NCBI GenBank assembly: GCA_938011325.1
Contig: CALLUD010000013.1
Location: forward strand, 37,677-101,676
DNA length: 64,000 bases
From: an uncultured Spartobacteria bacterium
GTDB lineage: Bacteria; Verrucomicrobiota; Verrucomicrobiia; Chthoniobacterales; JAATET01
Reading direction: 5' to 3'
The translations under genes and the position numbers were made by a program. Positions 11,202 through 20,418 of the stretch are shown in pieces. Numbering within the stretch: position 1 is the stretch's first letter; every line of letters begins with the position of its first letter. Below the pieces are notes generated by a model. The model saw only the letters and a program-made list of their open reading frames with translations. It had not been told where the DNA came from and did not search any database.

Positions 11202-12080
11202 TCAGCTGCGACGGCTGACGTCGAAAGCACGCCTGGTCGCGACGGCGGCAGGCATCAGCAATCCCAGTCCGATCAGCATCCACGGCTGCGGTTCCGGCAC
11301 CACTGCGAGAATGGCTGCATTCGATGCATCGGGGCCCAGAAGATACAACTGGGCCACTTGCTCGGCCGAAACAGCGCCACTGTAGAGTCGGAAGTCGGAA
11401 GTGTTTCCGCCGAGCGAAGGATCGTTCCACGGGTTCTGTCCTCCCACCGCCGCTTTGAATCCCTCCATCGCCGCGAGGCTCGGAAGATCGAACGTTGTGT
11501 CGTTCACCAGGACACTCGAGGAAATCAGCTCGCCATTGATGTAGAGGGATGCCGTTCGCGTTTCCGCGTCGTAGGTGGCCAGGAATTGCGTGAGTTGATC
11601 GAGGTCCGTCTTGAGCCCCGGCAACAACGTCTGCTTCGTAATCGCGTCTCCATCGATGATCGAGAGACTGGAAAGACCCTCGTAGTTTGGAAGGGCCTCC
11701 GGATATTTCGCGCGATCCCGCACGGCGACGAAGGAGAAGTTGGGATGCGTCCCGAATCCGAAAATCGTGAGGTAGGTCCCGGGGCCGGGATGGGTCGCCG
11801 TATACCACGACTCCACGGAAAAGCTCGTCCCTAGGTCGATGAGGCTTTGCGCCGGCAGCAGAAATGCACTCTGCGTCCCTATCGGGGTGTAAAGCGCCCC
11901 TTCGAAAATTTCCGCACCATTGGACAGGACGCCGGCCGGTCCCCCAAAGGAGTCGCTGCCATCCCCTTCGAAACTGTATCGGTGCTTGATGATCGCGCTG
12001 TGAGCGACACTCGTCACCGTCATCACAACGGCCAGTCCCGCCAGCCATCTGTTTGTGCGGAGTCTCATATCCTTCGTCAT
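11202..12080 (-). CDS. LamG/concanavalin-like PEP-CTERM protein
   Basis: 292 residues with a signal peptide (about 5-28), a LamG-type jelly-roll domain (IKHRYSFEGDGSDSFGG, TASLYINGELISS, DFRLYSGAVSAEQVAQLY) and a C-terminal PEP-CTERM anchor: VPEPQPWMLIGLGLL, then hydrophobic residues, then a basic end (RRAFDVSRRS). Such proteins are sorted by exosortase to the outer surface. Its start codon lies directly against the stop codon of the upstream repeat protein (TGA|ATG), so the two form an operon. A second ATG four codons downstream is an equally good start. Confidence 0.85.
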   Translation of the reverse strand: MTKDMRLRTNRWLAGLAVVMTVTSVAHSAIIKHRYSFEGDGSDSFGGPAGVLSNGAEIFEGALYTPIGTQSAFLLPAQSLIDLGTSFSVESWYTATHPGPGTYLTIFGFGTHPNFSFVAVRDRAKYPEALPNYEGLSSLSIIDGDAITKQTLLPGLKTDLDQLTQFLATYDAETRTASLYINGELISSSVLVNDTTFDLPSLAAMEGFKAAVGGQNPWNDPSLGGNTSDFRLYSGAVSAEQVAQLYLLGPDASNAAILAVVPEPQPWMLIGLGLLMPAAVATRRAFDVSRRS

Positions 12081-14084
12081 TCAAAGAGTTCGGCCATTGC
12101 GATTTTTCCAAAAAACCAGCGCACCCAGTCCGAAGAAAAACAGCCCCAGCAAATGCGGTTCCGGCACGGCCACCACACGCAACACCCCCGTCTCGAGCAG
12201 GGAAGACGTGTCCCAAGCCAGGCCGTCCTGAAGCGCGGGAAGATCGTAGTTCGAGAACTCTCCACTGGCCGAGCCGGACCAGTCGAAAAGATCAAATTCG
12301 TTTCCGGCCTTCGGAGTGAAGCCGCCGATCAAGTTGATTCGAAGCGTTCCACCCTCCAGTTGGAAGTCTCCCGAGATCGTCAACTGATCGTAGTTCGCCA
12401 ATCCGTTCAAATCGAACGCGATCGTGCCGGCATTGCCGAGTTCCAGCCCGCCGATTTGCAGCGCTCCGGTGAAGCCAACGCCCGCAACGGCCAGAGCGCC
12501 TCCCACGATTTCCAATTCACCGGTGCCGAGTGCCTGATTGCTTGCCGAAAGCGTTCCGGCCTCGAGCACGGTTCCTCCCGAGTAGGTGTTTGCTCCGGTG
12601 AGGGTCAACACTCCCGTTCCATTCTTCACCAGATTGCCTGTGCCGCTTATGGCGCCTGCATAAGTCCAGGGATTGGCACGGGAAATCACGACGGTCGCGT
12701 TGTTCTCGATGTCTCCCGCGATCGAGCCACCCAAGCCGCCCTGTCCAATTTGGAGGGTGCCGCCCTCGACTTTGGTCAGGCCGGTGTAGGTGTTCTCTCC
12801 ACTCAGCAGCAACCGGTAGTCGCCACGTTTCGTCAACCCTCCACTCCCCGAGATGCCTGCGTAATAGGAGTAGTCCATCTCCCGATTGAAAATCAGCTCT
12901 CCATCGTTGATGACACTTCCATTCAGCCCTCCGAATCCCGCAATTTCGACCGCACCTTCGGCGATTGTCATCGTCCCCGTGCCATACTTGCCATTCTTCA
13001 TGACGAAGGTGCCGCTTCCCAATTTGGTGAAATCACCATTTCCTGAGATCCCGTTTTCGTAAACGAAGGTGCCTGAATGGTTCACCACCAGGTGCGCTGA
13101 ATTTATCACGCTTCCCGTGAGCGACGGCAATGAACCGCCGTTCCCGATCTGCAGGGTTCCTTCCTCGACGTAGAGCGTGCTGTCGATCTTCGCACCCAGC
13201 AACGTGAGTTTGTTTTCCCCTACTTTGGTAATCCTACCTCCGGCTCCGGTGACCGTGTTGGTGAAAACAATGTCGTCCGAGCGGTCAAAGACCAGATTGC
13301 CAGAGTTCTCGATCTTTCCCGTAATCCAGCCGGAAGATCCGCCATTTCCAATTTTAAGTGTGGCGTTACTGCCGATGGCCGTGCCTCCGGTGTGGGAAAG
13401 GTTGCCGGTGACGACTACGGTTCCGGTTCCCAACAACTGCACTTGGCCGGTGCCACTCACATTGCTGGCGAGGATGAAATTGTCATTGTGGTTGAAGAGA
13501 AGGCTCCCGCTCGTCTTGCCAAATTCGATTGCTGCGGCGGAGAGCTTTCCCGACGGAAGCGGCTGCATACCGCTTCTCGCACCGATCGTCAAAACGCCGG
13601 CATTCCCCACTCCGATTCCGGAAACGATGTGGATCGTTCCCTGCCCATCGCCGACGGACAATTCCCCGCCCGAGTGCAGGTAAACATAGCCCTCACCGGA
13701 TTCTCCGATCTCCAGCGAATCCGTATTCCACACACCTCCCACGTATACCGTGCCCTTCCCTCCCGACTCAGCTCCCAACACGGCGGATCCACTCTTCAGA
13801 GACCCTCCTTCGAGAATATAGACAGAGCCCGAATTGGCCGGGCCAATCATCAGGCTCTCGCCCGCATTCGCAGCAACTCTGCTTCCGATATTGGCACTCC
13901 CATTGCTGCCAATAATCGTGAGACTGGTGCTCTCATCGGGGACTCCGCCGCTCCAATTTTGCTCAGCATCCCACTGACCGCTCCCCGCGATCCATTGCGA
14001 AGTTGCGGCGAAAAGACTGCTCATCCCGGAAATCCACAGCACCGGAACGATAATACGCACCCGAGATGGGAGGACGTGAAGCAT
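12081..14084 (-). CDS. autotransporter-type beta-strand repeat protein with PEP-CTERM
   Basis: 667 residues. The N-terminal signal peptide ends near SSLFAATSQW, followed by a region of the W-x-x-G/W-S-G-G type (SGQWDAEQNWSGGVP) and multiple PATR-like repeats (for example GTGVLTLTGANTYSGGT with VLEAGTLSASN; KLTLLGAKIDSTLYVEEGTL). It ends in a PEP-CTERM tail (VPEPHLLGLFFFGLGALVFW, then KNRNGR). No autotransporter barrel is present, so export must be by the general pathway with exosortase sorting. It is probably a surface or matrix protein. It is expressed as an operon with the LamG protein. Confidence 0.88.
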   Translation of the reverse strand: MLHVLPSRVRIIVPVLWISGMSSLFAATSQWIAGSGQWDAEQNWSGGVPDESTSLTIIGSNGSANIGSRVAANAGESLMIGPANSGSVYILEGGSLKSGSAVLGAESGGKGTVYVGGVWNTDSLEIGESGEGYVYLHSGGELSVGDGQGTIHIVSGIGVGNAGVLTIGARSGMQPLPSGKLSAAAIEFGKTSGSLLFNHNDNFILASNVSGTGQVQLLGTGTVVVTGNLSHTGGTAIGSNATLKIGNGGSSGWITGKIENSGNLVFDRSDDIVFTNTVTGAGGRITKVGENKLTLLGAKIDSTLYVEEGTLQIGNGGSLPSLTGSVINSAHLVVNHSGTFVYENGISGNGDFTKLGSGTFVMKNGKYGTGTMTIAEGAVEIAGFGGLNGSVINDGELIFNREMDYSYYAGISGSGGLTKRGDYRLLLSGENTYTGLTKVEGGTLQIGQGGLGGSIAGDIENNATVVISRANPWTYAGAISGTGNLVKNGTGVLTLTGANTYSGGTVLEAGTLSASNQALGTGELEIVGGALAVAGVGFTGALQIGGLELGNAGTIAFDLNGLANYDQLTISGDFQLEGGTLRINLIGGFTPKAGNEFDLFDWSGSASGEFSNYDLPALQDGLAWDTSSLLETGVLRVVAVPEPHLLGLFFFGLGALVFWKNRNGRTL

Positions 14085-14142
14085 AGGAAATATTCCCTAC
14101 TTCATGCGCAATTCGAGGAAGTAATCAAGCAAATTTGGAAAA

Positions 14143-14481
14143 TCACATTTCGCCCGGTGATGTGGCGCAACGCACAACGGGAATCGCCTCGCAACGCTCG
14201 CGCCAGCCGGGAAAATTCCACGTGTTGGGGAAGCCGCGGCATTGATGCGGCTTCACGGGCTGGATCGTGCAGTTGTTGCCTTCGAGGAAGATGCACTCGC
14301 CATTCGGCTTGTCGATGAGGGCAAGTCCGTCGCGTTTCGGGCGAAGCCGCGTGTAGCGCTGGATGAAGTCGTATTCATCCAGCGCGAGGAAATTTGCGAT
14401 CGCGGTGATGTCCGCGTCGCTGAGTCGCACGAAGCCCGGCCAGCGGCAGCAATTCGCACAGCGCTGGCATTGATACCACAC
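14143..14481 (-). CDS. YkgJ-family CxxCC metal-binding protein
   Basis: 112 residues from a GTG start at 14481. The open frame extends much further upstream, but that part is antisense to rmlB and not credible. Cysteine pattern: CQRCANCC near the N-terminus, then CIFLEGNNCTIQ and HQCRGFPNTW, the usual set for this putative zinc/iron-chelating family. It is divergent from rmlB with 39 bases between the starts. The function is unknown; family members are small cytosolic proteins with a probable metal or Fe-S site. Confidence 0.82.
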   Translation of the reverse strand: MWYQCQRCANCCRWPGFVRLSDADITAIANFLALDEYDFIQRYTRLRPKRDGLALIDKPNGECIFLEGNNCTIQPVKPHQCRGFPNTWNFPGWRERCEAIPVVRCATSPGEM

Positions 14482-14520
14482 GGTTGCAGCGCCGCTTGCG
14501 TCTCTGCTAGAACCGCCGCC

Positions 14521-15507
14521 ATGCGTCTTCTCGTCACCGGCGGAGCCGGGTTCATCGGCAGCAATTTCGTTCGTTTTGTTCTCGAGCACTATCAGCCGGA
14601 ATTTGTCACCAACGTGGACGCCCTCACCTACGCGGGCAATCCGGAAAATCTTCACGGCATCGATACGACTTACGAGGGTCGCTACGAATTCCACCGCGCC
14701 GACATCGCCGATCGCGAGGCGATGGACGCGATCTTTGCGCAGCACAAATATTACGCCGTCATCAATTTCGCCGCCGAGTCGCACGTCGACCGCAGCATTG
14801 CGTCGCCGGAGAACTTCATTCACACGAACGTCGCCGGCACTCAGGTCCTGCTCGACGCCGCCCGTCGTCATGGCGTGAAGCGCTTCGTGCAGATTTCGAC
14901 CGACGAAGTCTACGGATCGCTTGGCGAGGAAGGCCGTTTCACCGAAACGTCGCCGCTCGCGCCGAGTTCGCCGTATTCGGCCAGCAAGGCCAGCGCCGAT
15001 CTTCTCGCGCTCGCCGCGTTCAAGACCTACGGCCAGGAGGTCGTCATCACCCGTTGCTCGAACAACTACGGGCCGTATCAGTTTCCCGAGAAACTCATTC
15101 CTCTGATGATCACCAACGCGCTCCGCGACGAGAAACTGCCGGTTTATGGGGACGGCCTCAACGTGCGCGACTGGATTCATGTGGACGATCACTGCCGCGC
15201 CATCACCGCCGTGCTCTTCGAAGGCACGCCGGGCGAAGTCTACAACGTCGGTGCCGACGCCGAGATGCGAAACATCGACGTCGTGAAGCTCATCCTGAAA
15301 ACCCTCGGCAAGCCCGAGTCGCTCATCGAATACGTCGCGGACCGCCCCGGCCACGACCGCCGTTACGCGATCGATTCGACCAAACTGCGCGCGCAGCTCG
15401 ATTGGAAGCCGATCCACGAGGCGAACGCAGGCATCGCCGAGACCGTGCAGTGGTATCTGGACCACGAGGCGTGGTGGCGCCCGCTTCTCAACCGCGCCCG
15501 CTTGTGA
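14521..15507 (+). CDS. rmlB: dTDP-glucose 4,6-dehydratase
   Basis: 328 residues starting at the ATG before the Rossmann motif VTGGAGFIGSNF. Family hallmarks follow: the TYAGN segment, NFAAESHVDRSI, the catalytic STDEVYGSL, YSASKASAD (Tyr-x-x-x-Lys) and RCSNNYGPYQFPEKLIP. It converts dTDP-glucose to dTDP-4-keto-6-deoxyglucose in dTDP-L-rhamnose synthesis. The stop overlaps the GTG start of the reductase gene (GTGA). rmlA and rmlC are not in the window. Confidence 0.96.
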   Translation: MRLLVTGGAGFIGSNFVRFVLEHYQPEFVTNVDALTYAGNPENLHGIDTTYEGRYEFHRADIADREAMDAIFAQHKYYAVINFAAESHVDRSIASPENFIHTNVAGTQVLLDAARRHGVKRFVQISTDEVYGSLGEEGRFTETSPLAPSSPYSASKASADLLALAAFKTYGQEVVITRCSNNYGPYQFPEKLIPLMITNALRDEKLPVYGDGLNVRDWIHVDDHCRAITAVLFEGTPGEVYNVGADAEMRNIDVVKLILKTLGKPESLIEYVADRPGHDRRYAIDSTKLRAQLDWKPIHEANAGIAETVQWYLDHEAWWRPLLNRARL

Positions 15508-16370
15508 AAGTCGCCATTCTCGGATCCCGTGGGCGTCTTGGCGCCGCCTTGCTCCGCGAGTGGAGCGAGAAATTCAACATGCGCGGCTTTGCACGCCCGG
15601 AACTCGATCTGCTTGTTCCCGCGACGATCGATCAATGCCTCGAAGGCGACTTCAACTGGGTCGTCAACTGCGCGGCGCACACGAATGTCGACGCCTGCGA
15701 ACGCCAGCCCGAGGAGGCGCGCCTTGCGAATACCGTCGCGCCCCGCCGGATCGCGGAGATTTGTGCGAAGAAGCGCGCCCGGCTCATTCACATCAGCACC
15801 GACTACGTCTTCGACGGGCGCAATCGCGAGCCCTACGACGAGGAAGCCGCGCCGAGTCCGCTCAGCGTTTACGGACGCTCGAAAGCGGATGGCGAGGCCG
15901 AGGTGCTCGCCGCGCTTCCCAATGCGATCGTCGCGCGGGTTTCTTGGGTGTTCGGACCTGACAAGCCAAGCTTCATCGACATGCTGCTCGGCCGCGCTTT
16001 GGCGAATGACCAGGTCGCCGCAATCGCCGACAAATGGTCCACGCCCACCTACACGATCCATCTCGCACAGTGGCTGCGAATGCTCATCGAAGCGGACGCC
16101 GCCGGTGGCGTGTATCACCTCTGCAACGACGGCGAATGCACCTGGCGTGAATACGGCGCCTATGCCCTCGAATGCGCGCGCGAACTCGGCCTGCCGGTCA
16201 AGACGACGGAAGTCGCGCCGCTCGAGCTCGCAAGCATGGAGGGCTTCATCGCCGAGCGGCCCGTTTACACGGTGATGTCCACCGGGCGATTTCGCGAAGC
16301 ATTCCACTACGATCCGCCACCGTGGCAAACCGCGGTGCGCGAATACCTCCGCGATCACCCGCCCTGCTGA
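15504..16370 (+). CDS. rmlD: dTDP-4-dehydrorhamnose reductase
   Basis: 288 residues from a GTG start overlapping the rmlB stop codon; longer versions of the frame run inside rmlB. It has the NADPH motif GSRGRLGAAL, NCAAHTNVDACE, the ISTDYVFDG signature, YGRSKADGE (Tyr-x-x-x-Lys) and a C-terminal substrate domain. It reduces dTDP-4-keto-rhamnose to dTDP-L-rhamnose, the last step of the pathway started by its neighbour. The product would feed exopolysaccharide or lipopolysaccharide synthesis. Confidence 0.94.
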   Translation: MKVAILGSRGRLGAALLREWSEKFNMRGFARPELDLLVPATIDQCLEGDFNWVVNCAAHTNVDACERQPEEARLANTVAPRRIAEICAKKRARLIHISTDYVFDGRNREPYDEEAAPSPLSVYGRSKADGEAEVLAALPNAIVARVSWVFGPDKPSFIDMLLGRALANDQVAAIADKWSTPTYTIHLAQWLRMLIEADAAGGVYHLCNDGECTWREYGAYALECARELGLPVKTTEVAPLELASMEGFIAERPVYTVMSTGRFREAFHYDPPPWQTAVREYLRDHPPC

Positions 16371-16390
16371 GAAAACGTCGCGCGGATTTC

Positions 16391-16411
16391 AGTCCGGAAA
16401 AGAGCCGGACT
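16391..16411. terminator. small hairpin between rmlD and DUF1634 gene
   Basis: AGTCCGG, a seven-base loop, then CCGGACT, lying between the converging rmlD and DUF1634 genes and touching the DUF1634 stop codon. Neither side has a good T-tract; on the minus strand only a short T-run precedes it. Weak evidence for termination. Confidence 0.35.
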
Positions 16412-16769
16412 ATAAAAAGAAGCTGACCATCAGCACCGCGAACACGACCGCGGAAACTCCCGCGTAGAGCCAGTCCTTCGACGCCCCATAGCCGATTCCG
16501 GCGAGCAGCACCCGCACGAGCGGATTCAGGAGCAGCAGCAACACGCCGATTTGAATCACCGCCGCGTCGTGTCCGCTCACCGCCGCCTGGAAGATCGCCA
16601 CGGGATGCCGCAGGTCCGCCGGCTCACCCGTGAATTTCCGGTCTCCCGGTGTTTGCGAGCCATGTTCTGCGAGAAAAACGACGCCGCCAGCGAGCAACAC
16701 CGCCGCCGCGAGCAGCACGCCCCAAAGCATGATCCGCGCAAGAAGGTTTCGAATGCTTTGCTCGTTCAT
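16410..16769 (-). CDS. DUF1634 membrane protein
   Basis: 119 residues with three hydrophobic helices (about 8-33, 70-90, 98-118) and the ISQ-type N-terminus MNEQSIRNLLARIML. DUF1634 proteins are small inner-membrane proteins nearly always encoded next to TauE/SafE permeases, as here, where the permease gene ends 32 bases upstream on the same strand. It is probably an accessory of the anion exporter; the mechanism is unknown. Confidence 0.82.
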   Translation of the reverse strand: MNEQSIRNLLARIMLWGVLLAAAVLLAGGVVFLAEHGSQTPGDRKFTGEPADLRHPVAIFQAAVSGHDAAVIQIGVLLLLLNPLVRVLLAGIGYGASKDWLYAGVSAVVFAVLMVSFFL

Positions 16770-16801
16770 ATCAGCCAGGTCCGATCCGTGCTCATCCGCG
16801 G

Positions 16802-17641
16802 CTACGTGTTCACATGGAAGCCTTTCAGGATCATCTGCACGCCGATCACCGCAATTGCGACGAGGAATATCCCTTTCAGAATTTTCGTTGGCACGACCGG
16901 CAGCAATCGCGCGCCAAGAAACGCTCCGGCCAGCACGCCGAGCGCAACGGGAAACGCAAGCACGGGGTCGAGGTAGCCGTTCTTCAGGTAAATGCCGACG
17001 CTCGCCGCGGCCGTCACCCCGATCATGAAGTTGCTCGTTGTCGTCGTGGCCTTGAATGGAATTCGCATGATCTGATCCATCCCCAGCACCTTGAACGCCC
17101 CCGATCCGATTCCGAGCAGTCCCGAGAGCACACCCGCGATCACCATCACGAAGAATCCCCAGCCCACGTGCTGGACGTGATACTCGGCTCCTCCGGCGGA
17201 TGCCGGCAGGCGATCATCGAGTCGCAACAGCTGCGCCGCGCGATTGGCGGGCAGCTCGATGCCCGCGGAATCCTCCTTTTTGCGCAGCGACAATCCCGCC
17301 GTCGCAAGCAGCGCGAGGCCGAAGATCAGTGAGAGCAGCGAGGCGTTCGCAACGCCGGCCATCATTGCACCGCCGACGGCACCGAACGTCGTCGCCACGC
17401 ACAGGAAGAGCCCGATGCGCATATTGCTCAAGCCATCCCGCAAATACGCCGCCGCCGCGCCGGACGATGTCGCGATTACGGAAACGAGCGCCGCGCCCAT
17501 CGCATAGCGAATGTCGATGCCGAAAATCAGCACGAGCACCGGCGTGATGATGATCCCTCCGCCAAGCCCGATCAACGCGCCAATCAATCCCGCAATGAAT
17601 GCCGACGCCGCCACCGCGAGATCGAAGCCGAGTTCATTCAC
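16802..17641 (-). CDS. TauE/SafE family permease
   Basis: 279 residues from a GTG start (VNELGFDLAVAASAFIAG); the frame is open further upstream, but that stretch is poorly hydrophobic and lacks a better start. About eight transmembrane helices carry the two internal repeats of this family, each with a Gly-rich helix (GALIGLGGGIIITPVLVL and GLLGIGSGAFKVLGMDQIM). Members export sulfite, sulfoacetate or related organosulfur anions from the cytoplasm. The coupled DUF1634 gene follows. The substrate cannot be told from the sequence. Confidence 0.86.
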   Translation of the reverse strand: MNELGFDLAVAASAFIAGLIGALIGLGGGIIITPVLVLIFGIDIRYAMGAALVSVIATSSGAAAAYLRDGLSNMRIGLFLCVATTFGAVGGAMMAGVANASLLSLIFGLALLATAGLSLRKKEDSAGIELPANRAAQLLRLDDRLPASAGGAEYHVQHVGWGFFVMVIAGVLSGLLGIGSGAFKVLGMDQIMRIPFKATTTTSNFMIGVTAAASVGIYLKNGYLDPVLAFPVALGVLAGAFLGARLLPVVPTKILKGIFLVAIAVIGVQMILKGFHVNT

Positions 17642-17741
17642 GCATTCATTTGAACCCGGGGCGCCAGCCCGAACCAGCAGAAATCCCCTCGCCAGAAAAT
17701 CCGCCGGCAGATAACTTTGCGGTAAGCAACATTGCAAAACT

Positions 17742-18845
17742 ATGAAATCCATTGGTGCATTTCTGGTCGCCCTCGGGATCGCGTTCTCCACAATACCCGA
17801 GGTTCACGCGTTGACCTGCTACCTCCTCACCGAGGACAACAAGATCGTAAGCTTCGACTCCGCCAACCCAACTGCCGCCGGCGCCGCCGTTGCGATCACT
17901 GGAATTCCGGCCGGTTACGACATGGTGGGGATCGACATTCGAACCACGGTCCAGCCCGGATTTTCCAATCCGGGAGTGGGTTCGCTATGGGGTCTCGCCC
18001 ATGACGAGGTGGCCAATACCGCCCTGCTTTACGTGATCAACCCGACTACGGGAGCGGCCACCCAGATCGGCCTGCCGCTGGTCGGGATTCAAAAGGGATC
18101 TTCCGGATGGTTCTTTGGATTCAACCCGGCCACGGACCGCATCCGCGTCCTGAACTTCATCTACAATTACGAGATCAACCCGAATACCGCGACCTTTGTG
18201 AGGCAGGCTGACCTGACCGGGTTTAATCCCAATTCCAGCGGTTCCTCCTTCACCACCGCGTCCTATGGCGGCAGCAGCCGGATCTATTTTGTCGATCAGA
18301 ATCCCAACGACAGCCTCCGCACCTCCAACGATATTTCGACCGGCATCACGTCCGTCGTCGGCGATCTTGGTATTCCGTTCACCACCGCCGCGGGACTGGA
18401 CATCGCCGGCGACCTGATGCTTTTCGCATTTAAAGACGGTGCCACGACCACCCTCTACACGGTGAATCGAAATACCGGGGCCGCGACCCCCGTTGGCAAT
18501 ATCGGCGGAAATCCCACGACGCGCGCGCTCGCCATCGTGCCCGCGAGCTTCCCGCCCAAACTTCAAGTCAAGGTGAAGGTCAAGGGGCCGAAGTCGTTCT
18601 CGACCACCAAGCGAAAGGTCAAAATCAAGGGCACTGCCAGCACGAACTCCGGCGAAGTGGAACTCGTCGAATACAAGGTCGGCAAGGGCAAATTCAAGAA
18701 GGCCAAAGGCACGAAACGCTGGAGGGCAAACGTCAAGCTCTCCCCCGGCCTCAACAAGATTCAGGTGCGGGCAACGGTAGGCACCACCAGTTCCAAGCAG
18801 GCAAAGCTGAAGATCCGTCAGCTCTTCCCGGCGAACCCCGCCTGA
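17742..18845 (+). CDS. secreted DUF4394 protein with C-terminal Ig-like domain
   Basis: 367 residues with a signal peptide ending VHA-L. A DUF4394 beta-propeller-like domain (about 25-265) has the repeat feel of this family (CYLLTEDNKIVSFD, GFNPATDRIRVL, STGITSVVGDLG). A basic Lys-rich bacterial Ig-like domain follows (about 270-360, KVKIKGTAS, EYKVGKGKFKKAKG). The same C-terminal module recurs in the protein at 21,440. No PEP-CTERM is present. The gene is followed by a strong terminator. The role is unknown. Confidence 0.8.
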   Translation: MKSIGAFLVALGIAFSTIPEVHALTCYLLTEDNKIVSFDSANPTAAGAAVAITGIPAGYDMVGIDIRTTVQPGFSNPGVGSLWGLAHDEVANTALLYVINPTTGAATQIGLPLVGIQKGSSGWFFGFNPATDRIRVLNFIYNYEINPNTATFVRQADLTGFNPNSSGSSFTTASYGGSSRIYFVDQNPNDSLRTSNDISTGITSVVGDLGIPFTTAAGLDIAGDLMLFAFKDGATTTLYTVNRNTGAATPVGNIGGNPTTRALAIVPASFPPKLQVKVKVKGPKSFSTTKRKVKIKGTASTNSGEVELVEYKVGKGKFKKAKGTKRWRANVKLSPGLNKIQVRATVGTTSSKQAKLKIRQLFPANPA

Positions 18846-18867
18846 CGCATCCTCTTGATTGGAAAAG

Positions 18868-18895
18868 AAAAGGCCCGGCAACCGCCGGGCCTTTT
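18868..18895. terminator. bidirectional intrinsic terminator
   Basis: A perfect 12-base stem (AAAAGGCCCGGC / GCCGGGCCTTTT) with a four-base loop, A-rich on one side and T-rich on the other, placed between the converging DUF4394 and dapL genes. It should work for both. Confidence 0.88.
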
Positions 18896-18920
18896 CGCTG
18901 CAAGCGTGAATCGTGCGGGC

Positions 18921-20159
18921 CTACCAGCTCAGCGCCTTCAAGCGCCGGGCGACTTCCTCCGCATTCTCACGGCTGTTGAATGCCGAGATCCGAAAATACC
19001 CCTCGCCCGCGAGTCCGAAGCCGCTGCCGGGCGTGATGACAACATTCGCCTCGTTGAGGATCGTGTCGAACATCTCCCAGCTCGTGCGTCCCTTCGGACC
19101 GCGCACCCAGATGTAGGGAGCGCTTTTCCCGCCAAAAACCTCGAGCCCGCAGGCGCGGACCGCCTCGCTCAGGATCGCGGCGTTGCCCATGTAGAGCGAT
19201 ACGAGCGCCGCGACCTGCTCGCGTCCCTCTTGCGTATAAAGCGCTTCGGCGCCGCGCTGCGTGATGTAGCTCACGCCATTGAACTTCGTCGAAAACCTCC
19301 GGTTCCACAGCGGATGCAACGGCTTCTTCTCCCCGCCGTCCGTCGAGCATTCCAGCTCCTTCGGCACGATCGTGAACGCACACCGCGTTCCGGTGAATCC
19401 GCCGTTCTTCGAAAAACTCCGAAACTCGATCGCACACTTCCGCGCGCCGGGAATCTCGTAGATCGAGTGCGGCACATCCGCATCCTGGATGTAGGCCTCG
19501 TAGGCCGCGTCGAAAAGGATCACCGACTCGTTCTCGAGCGCGTATTTCACCCACGCCTCGAGCTGCGCGCGCGTCGCCGTCGCGCCCGTCGGGTTGTTCG
19601 GGTAGCAAAGGTAGATCAGGTCGACCTTCTCGTTCGGGATCTCCGGCACGAAGCCGTTCTCCGCCGTGCAGGCCAGATACACAAGCCCACCATAGCGGCC
19701 CGATTCATCGGCCTCGGTCGTGTGGCCCGCCATCACGTTCGTATCGACGTAGACGGGATAAACGGGATCCATCATCGCGATCCGGTTGTCGTGACCGAAG
19801 ATGTCGAGGATGTTTCCGCAGTCGCACTTCGAGCCGTCCGAGACGAACACCTCGTCGTCCGCAACGTCGAGTCCCTTCGCGCGATAATCGTTCTCCGCGA
19901 TCGCGTGACGCAGAAACTCGTAGCCCTGCTCCGGACCGTAGCCGTGAAATCCCTCACGCGTCCCCATCTCATCGACCGCCTTGTGCATGGCCTCGCGCAC
20001 CGCGAGCGGCAGCGGCTCGGTGACATCGCCGATTCCGCAACGAATCAGCCGCTTCGCCGCATCGGGATTCGCATCGGTGAACGCCTTCACCCGCCGCCCG
20101 ATCTCGGGAAACAGGTAGCCGGCCTTGAGTTTGAGGTAATGGGAATTCAGTCGAGCCAT
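18921..20159 (-). CDS. dapL: LL-diaminopimelate aminotransferase
   Basis: 412 residues, the normal length for DapL. The ATG start gives MARLNSHYLKLKAGYLFPEI, the typical N-terminus; upstream frame extension is spurious. PLP-dependent class I/II fold: RCGIGDVTEPLP, HGYGPEQGYEFLRHAI, SDGSKCDCGNI, CYPNNPTGA and the lysine motif FRSFSKNGGFTGTRCAF. It converts tetrahydrodipicolinate directly to LL-diaminopimelate for lysine and peptidoglycan synthesis. The pathway is typical of Verrucomicrobiota, Chlamydiae and plants, which supports the taxonomic guess. Confidence 0.96.
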   Translation of the reverse strand: MARLNSHYLKLKAGYLFPEIGRRVKAFTDANPDAAKRLIRCGIGDVTEPLPLAVREAMHKAVDEMGTREGFHGYGPEQGYEFLRHAIAENDYRAKGLDVADDEVFVSDGSKCDCGNILDIFGHDNRIAMMDPVYPVYVDTNVMAGHTTEADESGRYGGLVYLACTAENGFVPEIPNEKVDLIYLCYPNNPTGATATRAQLEAWVKYALENESVILFDAAYEAYIQDADVPHSIYEIPGARKCAIEFRSFSKNGGFTGTRCAFTIVPKELECSTDGGEKKPLHPLWNRRFSTKFNGVSYITQRGAEALYTQEGREQVAALVSLYMGNAAILSEAVRACGLEVFGGKSAPYIWVRGPKGRTSWEMFDTILNEANVVITPGSGFGLAGEGYFRISAFNSRENAEEVARRLKALSW

Positions 20160-20418
20160 GGGAAAGAGCGCTGATGGTTGATAGTTGGCCGTTGAGAGGA
20201 AAGGAAAAATCCACGCCGCACGTGGTGTTTCGCGCCGCCGTGTGAGACCTCCCCGGCTTCGCAAAACAACACGGCCACAGCATGACTCGCTTCTCGTCGC
20301 CCGACCGACGTCACCCCCGATGTCCCCATACCCTCGACACACCATCTCGCCTGACTCATGCTCCGCATCGCGCCCCGTTTCCCGACACGGGCCCTCGTCC
20401 CTCGACTCCCTTTTCCCC